DNA from: Methanocella_A sp963769045
GTDB taxonomy: Archaea > Halobacteriota > Methanocellia > Methanocellales > Methanocellaceae
Assembly (NCBI GenBank): GCA_963769045.1
Contig: CAVYKK010000015.1
Location: 1-64,000, forward strand
Direction of reading: 5' to 3'
Length of the DNA stretch: 64,000 bases
The notes under the pieces are model-generated. The model ran no database searches and had not been told where the DNA came from. It was given only the letters and a program-made list of their open reading frames with translations. The position numbers and the translations under genes were made by a program. How positions within the stretch are numbered: position 1 is the first letter of the stretch; the number at the start of each line of letters is the position of its first letter. Shown in pieces: positions 7,751 to 17,306 of this stretch.

Positions 7751-9859
7751 ATGGAGAGAAGCGACCTGTTCATGGGAGTCATGATCGCGATCATGATATT
7801 CCTCTCGGTGACGCTGTACATGGCGATTGCGGGTAGCGGCGGCACAGAATCGTCTGATCTCTGGACGTTTTCGGTAAACGACAGCGCGCCGTGGTCCGGC
7901 ATGTACGTCGGCGACGACGGGACGCTCTACACGACGTCGGGCAACACTATCGAAGCAATCGCCACCGACGGGACGATCCGGTGGCAACTGGCGGTAAACT
8001 ACATGCCGGTGATCACGTACGGCGATTCGAATGGATGCGATCGCGTCTTCCTGTCCGTCTCCCGCCGTGACGGCGGTAATACATGGGGAACGGAATTGTT
8101 GGCCTTACGTACCGACGGCAGCGTCATCTGGAGACTGCCACTGGAAGACATGGGATCGATGGACTTCACCGTTGCCGGAGATCGCCTGTACCGGTACGCC
8201 AACAGCTACGTCACCGCATACGATTGCGACAACGGGAGCGTGCTCTGGAAAGAAAAGACGCGATACTGGCACGCCATTGACGCGAAGGGCAACGTTTACA
8301 TCGGGCATGAAGAGTACCGGGATGGCCAGTTCTACGAAGACCTCAGGTCATATGACCATGACGGCACACTGCGCTGGGTTCACCCGTTCTCCGATTACGG
8401 GATCAATTACTGGGATTCTTCATGGGGCCGCTTCTGGGTGACCGATGGTACCCTCCTCATAACAGACGGAAACGCCCTGACAGTCATTGACTCCGACGGC
8501 AGGCCTTTACAGCACCGGAACGTGAGCAAAGGCATGGAGTGGTCTGGCAGCGACATAGCCGGCCGTACCTATTTCATCTCCTGGAACCGGTCCGACACAG
8601 TCAATAGAAATAGTTATCCGGACATCGAGATTATAAGCCCGGACGGCAGCGAGAAGAAGCTTGATGGCTGGACACTGGTAGCTGCCATGGGCGAATATCG
8701 TGCTCTTTCGGGCGGAGTCGCATACTTCGCGAAAGCGGATCCGGTAAAGCCGGACCGGACGCAGGATGACCTGGTCACATACGAGTTGTACGCCTACGAT
8801 CTCTTCGACGAGCGAGTGCTCTGGACAAACAGGATCAAAATTGATCCGATGACCGCCATAATGAACGCATCGGGCTTCGATGGCATCATGTCCGATTTCA
8901 TGGACCAATACTGGGTCAGCAAGGACAATAACGTAACTCTGGTCTACAACTACGGCCGGTTCGACCCGGAGACGCCGGGCCTGAAGAACCGATCGACTAT
9001 CCGGGTACTGGCCTGCGGCAATGTCGTATACGTTAGCTACTGGGCGTACAACTATGTATACCCCGCGCGGTTCGACCAGACGACGTACACATACGGGGGC
9101 GGCATATGCGCGCTGGATGGCCGTGGCAACCTGATATGGAGCAGGCCGACGGACTCCTACGTATCTTCCATGACAGTGAAGAACGGCACCGTCTACTACA
9201 GGACGATCAACGGCCGGTTCTCCGCCGCCAGCATGGACGTGGCGGCAGGCTTCGTGCTGGCCGCAGCATACCTGTTCTTCCGGTTCTTCCTGCTAGGAGC
9301 GGTTTCGCGGGCCAGGACACGGCTGGACAAGAATGCCAACCGGATGTCAGTACTGGACTTTATCCTTCGCAATCCCGGTTCCACGTTGTATGACATCGCA
9401 AAGGGTCGGGGGATGAACATCGGGACCGTCAGGTATCACCTGCTGATCCTGTCGGTTAATCATCGCATCAAGGCCTGTGAAGATCGCGGGAAACATGTGA
9501 GATACTTCGTCAACAGGGGCGAATATTCCGATGAGGATATGCTCATCCTGTCCCTGTTACGAAGAGAGCACATGAGTAAACTGCTATATATTCTGGCGTC
9601 GAGCCCGGGGGTACAGAATGTCGACATTTCACGGGCGACCGGCATGCACGACAGCGCTGTAAGCCGATACATGCGAGAGCTGGCCGACAGGGGCGTTGTG
9701 GACAAGAAACGAACCGATAACGGCAGGCTGAGCTACGTGCTGGATGACCGGTACCGAGAAGCGATCGCGAACGTCGGCATGCCGGGAGACATCAGCGGTA
9801 CCATCAAGCCCGCATCGTCATGCAGAACGGCCGCTTTTGCCGCGGGGCCCGACGATTGA
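7751..9859 (+). CDS. Membrane-spanning beta-propeller / winged-helix regulator, copy 2
   Basis: 702 residues, intact. Order: short cytoplasmic N-terminus, membrane helix (about 6-27, FMGVMIAIMIFLSVTLYMAIAG), an external domain of about 450 residues made of PQQ/BamB-type blades (GTIRWQLAV, GSVIWRLPL, GSVLWKEK, GTLRWVHPF), a second membrane helix (about 500-520, AAGFVLAAAYLFFRFFLLG), a basic juxtamembrane stretch (RARTRLDKNANR), winged helix 1 (LYDIAKGRGMNIGTVRYHLL) and winged helix 2 (NVDISRATGMHDSAVSRYMREL). The layout implies an external sensor coupled directly to a DNA-binding domain. Own promoter box upstream. The ligand and DNA target are unknown; autoregulation is a reasonable guess from the shared promoters. 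Confidence 0.8.
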   Translation: MERSDLFMGVMIAIMIFLSVTLYMAIAGSGGTESSDLWTFSVNDSAPWSGMYVGDDGTLYTTSGNTIEAIATDGTIRWQLAVNYMPVITYGDSNGCDRVFLSVSRRDGGNTWGTELLALRTDGSVIWRLPLEDMGSMDFTVAGDRLYRYANSYVTAYDCDNGSVLWKEKTRYWHAIDAKGNVYIGHEEYRDGQFYEDLRSYDHDGTLRWVHPFSDYGINYWDSSWGRFWVTDGTLLITDGNALTVIDSDGRPLQHRNVSKGMEWSGSDIAGRTYFISWNRSDTVNRNSYPDIEIISPDGSEKKLDGWTLVAAMGEYRALSGGVAYFAKADPVKPDRTQDDLVTYELYAYDLFDERVLWTNRIKIDPMTAIMNASGFDGIMSDFMDQYWVSKDNNVTLVYNYGRFDPETPGLKNRSTIRVLACGNVVYVSYWAYNYVYPARFDQTTYTYGGGICALDGRGNLIWSRPTDSYVSSMTVKNGTVYYRTINGRFSAASMDVAAGFVLAAAYLFFRFFLLGAVSRARTRLDKNANRMSVLDFILRNPGSTLYDIAKGRGMNIGTVRYHLLILSVNHRIKACEDRGKHVRYFVNRGEYSDEDMLILSLLRREHMSKLLYILASSPGVQNVDISRATGMHDSAVSRYMRELADRGVVDKKRTDNGRLSYVLDDRYREAIANVGMPGDISGTIKPASSCRTAAFAAGPDD

Positions 9860-9895
9860 GCCAATGAAACGATGAACAAAAAATATACAGATACA

Positions 9896-9913
9896 GACAG
9901 AACCTATATTTAA
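9896..9913 (+). promoter_or_regulatory. Shared promoter box 3
   Basis: GACAGAACCTATATTTAA; TATA part 40 nt before the GTG at 9944. Between box and start, genes 2 and 3 also share GATCGGT. Confidence 0.85.
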
Positions 9914-9943
9914 CCGTCTGCTGATGAAACGATCGGTGGCACG

Positions 9944-12142
9944 GTGCAGAGAGACAAAATATTCATGGGCCTGATGGTCGCAATGCTGATATTTCTCTCT
10001 GTCATGCTGTACCTCGGGATTACGGGCAAAGAGCAGGTACCGCAAGGCAACTGGTCAATATCACTGGGGAATGGCAGTGCGAATTTCCACAACGGCATAT
10101 ACGTCGCTCCCGATAGGACTGTCTATACAGTCTCGGGAACCGGCATCCATGCTATTGGCGTCGATGGTAAGACCAAGTGGGTGCTTTCGGTCCGCAACGA
10201 CTGGTTCGGCAATCTATCCGATCTCTTTCTTTATAAAGCGGACTGCCGGGGCAATACGCTATATGCGGTCGTCGGGCCTATGCCGGCGGTTAGCGACATC
10301 GAAAGAAACCTGCTTCTGGCTGTAACGGATAGCGGCGAATTGCTGTGGGAAACGCCGGTTGACGGGATCACGAACATGCAGATGGCGTTAGCGGGAGAGC
10401 GCATTTACCTGTACTATTACTCCATACCTGCATGGGTAAAAGATACGTGGAACGATACATGGGACTACAATAGAACAATATCGGCATATGACCTGCGAGG
10501 CACGTTGCTGTGGCAAAGGGAAGACGTGTATGACCAGTTCGCAACAGATTCGGACGGCATGCTATACCTGGTAGACGAAAGCAGCGTGTATGGAGATGAC
10601 CAGTCACGGACGTTATCATCAATGGCGCTTTACGCGTACTATCCAGACGGATCGTTGCGCTGGAGCCATAGCTTCGAGGAGATGGGCATCGACCGCACCA
10701 GGTTTTCGTCAGACTCTCCCTTCGTCCGGCAGATCGTCTGCCACGACGACGCCGTTTATGTCTTCGGGGTCAGCGATCTGATCGTCGTCGGTGAGAATGG
10801 CAGCCTCCTCTGGAATATTGCTATCCCGCCGTGGACCGGCCTGACCGGTTTCGACAGCGACGAGCGAATGTACCTGTGCTACAGCGATTATCAGAATAAC
10901 CTGGAAAAATCGGCAGTGATAACGTCGGACGGCAAAGAATCGATCTCGACGCTCAAAGGCATTACGCCTGCCAATTACAGCCTGCGGGCATTCGTAGATG
11001 GTATCGGCTATTACGTCACCGAGTATTGGCCGTGGCAAAAAAACAACGTGGCAAAGCCGGACAATTTCACCATAAAGGCGAGTAATCTGGCGACTGGCAA
11101 CCTGCTCTGGAGCTATACGATAACGCCTTTTGTTGTCCACAACACGATCCTTAACAGCTCGAATGTCCGTGATATCCTCCTTGCCCGGGACGCGTCGGAG
11201 GTCGAGCACACCAACTGGATCGCGCCCTGGGTATGGTATGAATCGAAAGGACTCCCCTACGGCTCACATAGCCCGAAGGACCAGCTATCTACGGATCTGG
11301 CGATCAGCGGCTCCACGACCTATTTCGGCTACTGGGCCTACTGCTATGAAAATCCCGGGTTCTATGGCATGTCGAACTGCACCTACTGGGGCGGCCTCTA
11401 TGCCATCGACGGGAATGGAAAGCTGCTATGGTATAAGGATACGGACTCGTATATTACGTCCATGACCGCAAGGAACGGAACGGTTTACTACCAGGTCAAT
11501 GGCGGCAGTTTCGGAGCGACGGGCGCCGATATCGCTGCGGGCTTCACCGCGGCCGCCATATACATGTTCTTCCGGTTCTTCCTGATCGGCGCCGTCTCCC
11601 GCGCCCGGTCCCGGCTGGATAAGAACGCGAACCGGAATACAGTGCTGACGTTCGTGGCCGAAAACCCGGGCGCTTCCCTGTACGAGATCACGAGGGCGCT
11701 CGGGATGAATGTCGGGACTGTCAGGTACCATCTGCTTATCCTTTCGATCAACCACAGGATATCCCTGGCCGGGAACGGCCGGAAATCCGCGGGATACTTC
11801 GCATGCAGCCGGCTGTACTCCGAGGAGGAAAAGCTGCTGATGCCTCTGATGCGGAAAGGGCAGATCAGAGAGCTGTTAAACATCCTTTCGTTGCAGCCGG
11901 GACTGTCAAATGCCGAAATCGCCGCTGAAACGGGGCTGGCAGAGAGCGCGGTCAGCCGGTACATGATCGAGCTTAACCGCAAGGGCATAGTGGCCAAAAA
12001 GAGATCGGAAAACGGAAAGCATGCCTATTGTATCGAAGAAAGGTTCAATCCGGCCATATCCGGCTTTTTATCCGGCAGCAGCATCGACTATTCCGGCAGG
12101 CAGCCCGTGCAGGAAATGCCCCTGGCGGAAGCTTCGAGATAG
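9944..12142 (+). CDS. Membrane-spanning beta-propeller / winged-helix regulator, copy 3
   Basis: 732 residues, GTG start (MQRDKIFMGLMVAMLIFLSVM). Same plan as copy 2: N-terminal helix, propeller ectodomain (blades with GKTKWVLSV, GTLLWQRED, GSLRWSHSF, GNLLWSYTI, GKLLWYKDT), second helix (AAGFTAAAIYMFFRFFLIG), then two winged helices (LYEITRALGMNVGTVRYHLL and NAEIAAETGLAESAVSRYMIEL). The C-terminal 200 residues are much better conserved between copies than the ectodomain, so the paralogues probably sense different things but bind related DNA. The ectodomain sequence contains many N-x-S/T sites, consistent with an exported glycoprotein domain. Confidence 0.8.
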   Translation: MQRDKIFMGLMVAMLIFLSVMLYLGITGKEQVPQGNWSISLGNGSANFHNGIYVAPDRTVYTVSGTGIHAIGVDGKTKWVLSVRNDWFGNLSDLFLYKADCRGNTLYAVVGPMPAVSDIERNLLLAVTDSGELLWETPVDGITNMQMALAGERIYLYYYSIPAWVKDTWNDTWDYNRTISAYDLRGTLLWQREDVYDQFATDSDGMLYLVDESSVYGDDQSRTLSSMALYAYYPDGSLRWSHSFEEMGIDRTRFSSDSPFVRQIVCHDDAVYVFGVSDLIVVGENGSLLWNIAIPPWTGLTGFDSDERMYLCYSDYQNNLEKSAVITSDGKESISTLKGITPANYSLRAFVDGIGYYVTEYWPWQKNNVAKPDNFTIKASNLATGNLLWSYTITPFVVHNTILNSSNVRDILLARDASEVEHTNWIAPWVWYESKGLPYGSHSPKDQLSTDLAISGSTTYFGYWAYCYENPGFYGMSNCTYWGGLYAIDGNGKLLWYKDTDSYITSMTARNGTVYYQVNGGSFGATGADIAAGFTAAAIYMFFRFFLIGAVSRARSRLDKNANRNTVLTFVAENPGASLYEITRALGMNVGTVRYHLLILSINHRISLAGNGRKSAGYFACSRLYSEEEKLLMPLMRKGQIRELLNILSLQPGLSNAEIAAETGLAESAVSRYMIELNRKGIVAKKRSENGKHAYCIEERFNPAISGFLSGSSIDYSGRQPVQEMPLAEASR

Positions 12143-12194
12143 CCGATATCGCATATCTCTGCACGACTTCCGGCCAACCGGATTATCCGATCCT

Positions 12195-12212
12195 GACAGA
12201 ACCTATATTTAA
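12195..12212 (+). promoter_or_regulatory. Shared promoter box 4
   Basis: GACAGAACCTATATTTAA, identical over 18 nt to box 3; TATA part 40 nt before the ATG at 12243. Confidence 0.85.
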
Positions 12213-12242
12213 GCGCCCGCAGCAATTTCGACTGGTATAATT

Positions 12243-14462
12243 ATGGAAAAAGGGAACGTGTTCATGGTCCTGCTGGTCGCGCTGCTGATCTTTTTCGCCG
12301 TTGTGCTGACGACGGCTGTCATCGGTAATAGCGGCACGTCCATGAGGGGCAACTGGACACTGACCTTGAATGCGCTATCCGGCGGCACCTCGTACGCACA
12401 ACAGTTCGTAACCGACGACAACTACCTGTATGCGGCCGGAGGAAAGACGATCTACTGCCTCGGCCCGCAGGGCATCATGTGGAGCGTTACTCCGCATGAT
12501 CCGTCGACCATCATGTCCTCGTTCGACCGGTGGAATGTGGCGGGAGGTGCTTCGGACAGCGGCCGGAGCTACCTGCTCGTCGCCCCGGGGTCCGCAGACA
12601 TATCGGGTTTCCAGTTTGAGCTGATGGCAATATCGGACAATGGCGAGCTGCTCTGGACCAGGTCGCTCGTTAGCTTTCCGCGTTCGACAGTCATGGCCGG
12701 CGGCGGGAACGTTTACATCTACAACGCCGGCAACGTAACGGCGCTCGATAAAGAAGGCGACGTCCTGTGGAAACTTGAGGACATCGGCTACATACCGAGC
12801 GTCGACAGCGCGGGCAGGCTCTATGTCCTCAGGGGTGGCATAACGGGCTCGCCCCTGGAGGCGTATTTCCCGAACGGCACGTTGATCTGGCGGCTCGATC
12901 TGCCTGACTCCGTGGATGGCTCGCCGATGAACGATCTCGCAAAGGACCCGTTCTATCAGAACGGAACACTGTACCTGTGGCTTAACTACGGGCTGGCCGC
13001 ACTGGATGCAAACGGGACACTAAAATGGGCTAAGCACTACGACGACCAGTCCGTGAGCGCTGCCAGTGGCTATGTGCCGGACGCATATGGTAATATCTAT
13101 ATCGACCACTTCAATTACAATACCGATAACAGCGACGACTACATCCGGGAGATAGACGGCAGCTACCACTACATCCACAATAGCAGTAAAGATACCCTGA
13201 ACAATTACGTGACGGCGATTGGGCCCGATGGCAGCGAGAATATCGTACTCGAAGGCCCGGGCCTCCGCAGCCTGCCATCCGGTATCGTCGACGGCGTCAC
13301 CTATGAGATCAAAGGCAATGCAGAGACAGGCGGGACATCGCCCGACACGTTCCCCCCGGCATCGATTGCCGCGCGGGACCTGCGAACGCAGCAGCTGATC
13401 TGGAACTTCACATTACCGGCCAGCGGAGCCCGTACGGCCATCCTGAACGAGTCGAACGTCTGGAACCTAATGCCGAATAATGCCACGTACGCCATGGAGG
13501 TAAACAAGCTGACGCCTGCGGCATGGTACACGAAACAAGGCCTGCAGGAGGGCACGACAGATATCCAAGGCCTGTCATGGATTACCATGTATCATGGCAA
13601 GGACGTCCTGTATGTGTACTACTGGGCGTATAACTGCGAGTTCCCGCCATTCTTCGACAGGGCGAACATCACCTATACGGGTGGCCTGTTTGTCCTGGAC
13701 AAAGACGGGCGTCTCCTCTGGAGCAGGCAGACCGACTCGTATATCACCGGGCTCGCCGAAAAGAACGGGACGGTTATCTACATGACGCATGACGGCAAGT
13801 TTTCAGCCGTCGGGGCTGACGTCGCCGCAGGCCTCATTGCAGCAGTGGCGTACCTGCTCATCCGCGTCTTCGCGCTTGGCACGGTGTCCAGGGCGAGGTC
13901 TCAACTGGAGACGAATGAGAACCGGAACAGGATACTGGAACTGATCGCCGGGCGGCCGGGCTCTACGCTGCATGAGATAGCACGGGACACAAGCCTTAAC
14001 ATTGGCACCGTGCGCTACCATATGCTCATCCTTTCGATGAACCATAAGATCACAGTGCACCACGACAGCACCAAGTTCGTGCGCTATTTCCGGAACGCAC
14101 ATGCATATTCGGATGACGAGAAGCGAGTCATCGGGCTCATGCGCAGGGAGCCCGTGAGGAAGCTGCTGTCGGCAATGGCCGGACATGAGGCAATGACCAA
14201 CCAGGAGATATCGGCGGCATCAGGCATGCAGGAAAGCTCGGTCAGCAAGTACCTGCGGGAGTTGATTTCCGGCGGCATTATCGCAAGGTCTCCGGCATAC
14301 AATGAAAAGCCGGTATATTCTGTCGATAGCAGGTACCGGCAGACTATCCGAGATTTGTCTGAAAGCATCTCTTTTGCCGGGGGTAAAATACCTGATGAGC
14401 CGGCCCTTGCCGCTATTGACTGCGACATGCCAGTCGAGCCAACTTTTCAGCGTAACCAATAA
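12243..14462 (+). CDS. Membrane-spanning beta-propeller / winged-helix regulator, copy 4
   Basis: 739 residues, the most divergent copy. N-terminal helix (FMVLLVALLIFFAVVLTTAV), propeller ectodomain (GELLWTRSL, GDVLWKLED, GTLIWRLDL, GTLKWAKHY, GRLLWSRQT), second helix (AAGLIAAVAYLLIRVFALG), basic segment (RARSQLETNENRN), winged helix 1 (LHEIARDTSLNIGTVRYHML) and winged helix 2 (NQEISAASGMQESSVSKYLREL). Ends the array; a hairpin terminator follows. Confidence 0.8.
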   Translation: MEKGNVFMVLLVALLIFFAVVLTTAVIGNSGTSMRGNWTLTLNALSGGTSYAQQFVTDDNYLYAAGGKTIYCLGPQGIMWSVTPHDPSTIMSSFDRWNVAGGASDSGRSYLLVAPGSADISGFQFELMAISDNGELLWTRSLVSFPRSTVMAGGGNVYIYNAGNVTALDKEGDVLWKLEDIGYIPSVDSAGRLYVLRGGITGSPLEAYFPNGTLIWRLDLPDSVDGSPMNDLAKDPFYQNGTLYLWLNYGLAALDANGTLKWAKHYDDQSVSAASGYVPDAYGNIYIDHFNYNTDNSDDYIREIDGSYHYIHNSSKDTLNNYVTAIGPDGSENIVLEGPGLRSLPSGIVDGVTYEIKGNAETGGTSPDTFPPASIAARDLRTQQLIWNFTLPASGARTAILNESNVWNLMPNNATYAMEVNKLTPAAWYTKQGLQEGTTDIQGLSWITMYHGKDVLYVYYWAYNCEFPPFFDRANITYTGGLFVLDKDGRLLWSRQTDSYITGLAEKNGTVIYMTHDGKFSAVGADVAAGLIAAVAYLLIRVFALGTVSRARSQLETNENRNRILELIAGRPGSTLHEIARDTSLNIGTVRYHMLILSMNHKITVHHDSTKFVRYFRNAHAYSDDEKRVIGLMRREPVRKLLSAMAGHEAMTNQEISAASGMQESSVSKYLRELISGGIIARSPAYNEKPVYSVDSRYRQTIRDLSESISFAGGKIPDEPALAAIDCDMPVEPTFQRNQ

Positions 14463-14469
14463 TAAAGAT

Positions 14470-14484
14470 GGGGTCATCGACCCC
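14470..14484. terminator. Hairpin between convergent genes
   Basis: GGGGTC-atc-GACCCC, a perfect 6-bp stem in the 31-nt gap between the convergent genes ending at 14462 and 14494. There is no long T tract on either side, so termination is inferred from position. Confidence 0.45.
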
Positions 14485-14493
14485 CGGCTCTAT

Positions 14494-14751
14494 TTAAGAC
14501 CAACAGTTGAGAAACGGAACCGCTGATCCGAAGCCGCCGATGCCATACGGGCCGGGTCCCTGGAGCATAAGCTGCGGAAATATAGTGCCGAAGTAACCGA
14601 GGCCGTAGCCATTGAGGGCAGGACCGTCACCCGCGCCCCAGAACATGCCCATCAACGGACCATACCCTGGCGTGGCCTGTGCAAACGCCGGGGAGACGAT
14701 TACTGTAACGGCCATGACTATAGCGATGGCAATAACCAATATCTTACGCAT
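14494..14751 (-). CDS. Small exported Gly/Pro-rich protein
   Basis: 85 residues: signal peptide (MRKILVIAIAIVMAVTVIV, SPAFAQA cleavage) and a mature part rich in Gly, Pro, Phe and Leu with no recognisable domain. The start is preceded by GTAGGAGGAT, a good ribosome site that is shared with the next gene upstream (14934-15245), which also encodes a small Gly-rich exported protein. Function is unknown. Confidence 0.6.
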   Translation of the reverse strand: MRKILVIAIAIVMAVTVIVSPAFAQATPGYGPLMGMFWGAGDGPALNGYGLGYFGTIFPQLMLQGPGPYGIGGFGSAVPFLNCWS

Positions 14752-14933
14752 GACTGCACAATCCTCCTACGATAAAATAGAAATCGAGCCATTAAGTTTA
14801 AAATGATCGACTAATCCGGCGAAAAATAGATAACAATAAGCAATTTTTAAACGACGACTGAAAAAATGGCTTGTTTTGTAAAAATAACCGATATTCGGGG
14901 AATAAAAAGAAGGGGCAAAGCCCGGCTTTCAGC

Positions 14934-15245
14934 CTAGAAGCATCCGCCGAACGGTAACCCGAAGCCGCCGAAACCCAGCCCCAGACAGCCGAATGCTGAG
15001 CTGAGCACCGAGCTCATCATGGCCAGGCCAAGGCCAACGATGTTGCCGAAGGGTAGCCCGAAACCTAATCCGCCGAGGCCGAATCCCACCGGGCCGCATC
15101 CTGCCGCGCCCAGGCCGAAGCCGCCGAGGGGAGCACCGAAGCCGAGGCCGCCGGGTATGCCGCAGGGAACCTGGGCGAGAGCGGGTGTAATGAATACCAG
15201 CACGGCTGCGATAGCGCCAGCTGTAATAATTAGTTGTTTACGCAT
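14934..15245 (-). CDS. Small exported Gly-rich protein
   Basis: 103 residues from ATG 15245 (an upstream in-frame ATG exists at 15251, but GTAGGAGGAT is better spaced for 15245). Signal peptide (MRKQLIITAGAIAAVLVF, TPALAQV), then a Gly/Leu/Phe-rich mature part with repeated GxGFG, GLGFG and four Cys. The repetitive, low-complexity mature region suggests a structural or surface-coating role. Related in leader and layout to the 14494-14751 gene. Confidence 0.6.
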   Translation of the reverse strand: MRKQLIITAGAIAAVLVFITPALAQVPCGIPGGLGFGAPLGGFGLGAAGCGPVGFGLGGLGFGLPFGNIVGLGLAMMSSVLSSAFGCLGLGFGGFGLPFGGCF

Positions 15246-15451
15246 GACCAATTCATCCTCCTACAATGAAGAGTAAACAAACCGACGAATTTAAGATGAT
15301 TACCGGAATCGGCGAAATATCCTGAAAGAGAAGCTATTTTTATGCAATAACGGCCGATATACCCCAAATCATATAAAATAGCGGCCTTTATGCCCAAATA
15401 GTAAAACATTATGCAAAAACAGGTCGGTTTTGCCGGCCAATTGATAAACCT

Positions 15452-16480
15452 TCAGCTTAGCGCGCGGCCGCGGATGACGCTGCGCTCTTTGCCCGCTTCG
15501 CTGATCAGCACGCCGTGGTTGTTGGGCTCGGCAATCCAGCTCTGGTTCTCGATGTCCATGTCGCTCAGGTAATCGCAGACTGCCTTCTGGATCTGTTCTG
15601 CCTTGCGGTCGGAGTCCGTGAGCCCGAAGACTGTTGGCCCGAAAGAGCTCATGCCGCTGCCGTAGGAGCCGTTGCTGTTCATGATGGCCAGCATGTTGGG
15701 CACGAGCGGCGCCTTGAGCTGGATTTCGACGTTCTTGAAGCCCAGCGTCTGGATGCTGTTGATGGCCGTACCGAAGGTGGCGATGTCCTTCTCCAGGATG
15801 CCGGGGAGCATCTGCATCAGCACGATGCGGCAGATGCGGTCGACCTCCGTGGCGTTGACCGGGAAGTTCGACTGGAAGATATCGACCTCGGACTTGCCGT
15901 GAGAGCCCTCGTAGTTGAGCGGCGTCACCAGCACGAAGCGCCAGTGCTCCGGCACGTCGCACCGCATTACCTGTGGAGAAAGCTTTGCCTTCGAGGCAGA
16001 TGACGGCAGGCAGGAGTCCTTATCCTTCCCTTCGCCGAAGCTGTGGCCGCAGTCGAGGATGAAGCCGCCGCGGTCGAACGCGCGGACGCCGATGCCCGAC
16101 GTGCCGCCGCGGCTGACCAGCCGGGCCAGCTCATCGATGCTGGCGTAGGTAATGCCATACTCCCTGCAGATAGCATAAGCGAGCGAGAGGCTGATCTGTG
16201 TCTTGGAGCCGAAACCGGCGTGGTTGCAGATCTCCTCCTCTACAGTGATCTCAAGATCTGGCAGGGGCTTTCCGAGCTTATCGCAAATTTTGCTGGCGAT
16301 GTCTTTAATGAGCGCGGGGTTCGGCCCGTTCACCCGGAAAGTATCCGAACTGCAGGCGGATAGCACGTTGCGCGGGCTCGAGATGGCGACGCCGGCACCG
16401 CCGTCAATGCGGCCCAGCCCGCCGTTAAAATCAATCAGCCCGAAGTGCAGACGCGAAGGCGTGGATATCTTGACTTTCAT
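15452..16480 (-). CDS. mptG: Beta-ribofuranosylaminobenzene 5'-phosphate synthase
   Basis: 342-residue GHMP-kinase-like enzyme that joins 4-hydroxybenzoate or 4-aminobenzoate with phosphoribosyl pyrophosphate in methanopterin synthesis. Features: N-terminus MKVKISTPSRLHFGLIDFNG, the GHMP-type Gly-rich loop HAGFGSKTQISLSLA at about residues 88-102, SRGGTSGIGVRAFDRGGFILD, and GSYGSGMSSFGPTVFG near the C-terminus. Length is typical. Monocistronic by appearance, with a perfect 16-bp palindrome 70 nt upstream. Confidence 0.9.
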   Translation of the reverse strand: MKVKISTPSRLHFGLIDFNGGLGRIDGGAGVAISSPRNVLSACSSDTFRVNGPNPALIKDIASKICDKLGKPLPDLEITVEEEICNHAGFGSKTQISLSLAYAICREYGITYASIDELARLVSRGGTSGIGVRAFDRGGFILDCGHSFGEGKDKDSCLPSSASKAKLSPQVMRCDVPEHWRFVLVTPLNYEGSHGKSEVDIFQSNFPVNATEVDRICRIVLMQMLPGILEKDIATFGTAINSIQTLGFKNVEIQLKAPLVPNMLAIMNSNGSYGSGMSSFGPTVFGLTDSDRKAEQIQKAVCDYLSDMDIENQSWIAEPNNHGVLISEAGKERSVIRGRALS

Positions 16481-16549
16481 GGGGTCTCTCAGTCCTGCAT
16501 GTAAGTGGCTAGGTTTTGTCGTTTATTGCTTATATAACTAATTATACCT

Positions 16550-16565
16550 GGCCTGGCGCCAGGCC
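16550..16565. promoter_or_regulatory. Perfect 16-bp palindrome upstream of mptG
   Basis: GGCCTGGCGCCAGGCC, fully self-complementary, 70 nt upstream of the mptG start, close to a TATA-like stretch (TTATATAACTAATTA). A candidate operator. The remainder of 16481-17150 is AT-rich and shows no gene. Confidence 0.4.
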
Positions 16566-17159
16566 GGCAACCTCCCGTTGTAAAAAACAATCCAAGGAGC
16601 TGTCGACTGATTCCGTTATCGACTATCCGTCCACACGCCCTTCACGTCCTCCTGACGTTGCCAGACGTATAAACAGTAGGTATAATACACTGATTGGTAT
16701 TAGTATTTTCGGCGATTAAACGCCGATAATAGTACAATATCCGGCATTATAACCGCCTGATCAGCATAGTACCATTTTTCTGCCTGTGAGAGATAAATTG
16801 TATATAACCTTCGATCGGTAAAACAGGATTGAAAATGCTTTTTTGTAATTATCATCGGGACTCACAATGGAAAAGAAAATGTGATAAATGGCACATGCAG
16901 AAATATTTTGTTCCATAACTAGAAAAGGATGTCATTATTAATGCTTTATTCCGTGAAACTTGTCAAAATCAGTTACTGTTTTGAAAACAAGGGCTAATTA
17001 GGAAAGATATATATATACAGAGGCTTATTAGAATTATTTGGCAAAAACGGGTTGGATTTGACCTTCGGTTACAATCCAAACCAGTGCCCTTTTGGAATAG
17101 AAAGGCCCCTGAAAACCCACAGCAAAACAGCATGCCGATCCAATCGCTTGCTGTGCTGG

Positions 17160-17300
17160 CGGCGACATGCCTGTCGCATGTCACACAAGGGTGCAGGAAG
17201 CCGATCTACCGGAAAGGGCATAAGGGATTTGAACAAAAATCCCGATGAAACAGAAAAACATCGGTCGCAAAACCTGCGACTGTAAAATTTCAATGGTGGA
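17160..17300 (+). ncRNA. Structured leader of pilin gene 1
   Basis: Four successive hairpins precede the pilin ATG: GACATGC-ctgtc-GCATGTC, GGGATTT-gaacaa-AAATCCC, CCGATG-aaacagaaaaa-CATCGG and GTCGCA-aaacc-TGCGAC, followed by TGTAAAA and a GGTGG ribosome site. The second pilin gene has a similar hairpin/AAAAC/TGTAAAA arrangement. It may be a regulatory leader; no known riboswitch fits fully. Confidence 0.35.
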
Positions 17301-17306
17301 AATAAT

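Noticed and set aside
17230..17290. GEMM (cyclic-di-GMP) riboswitch before pilin 1
   Set aside because: Only one short stretch resembles the core; the first conserved half and the receptor hairpin are missing, and such riboswitches are bacterial as far as I know.
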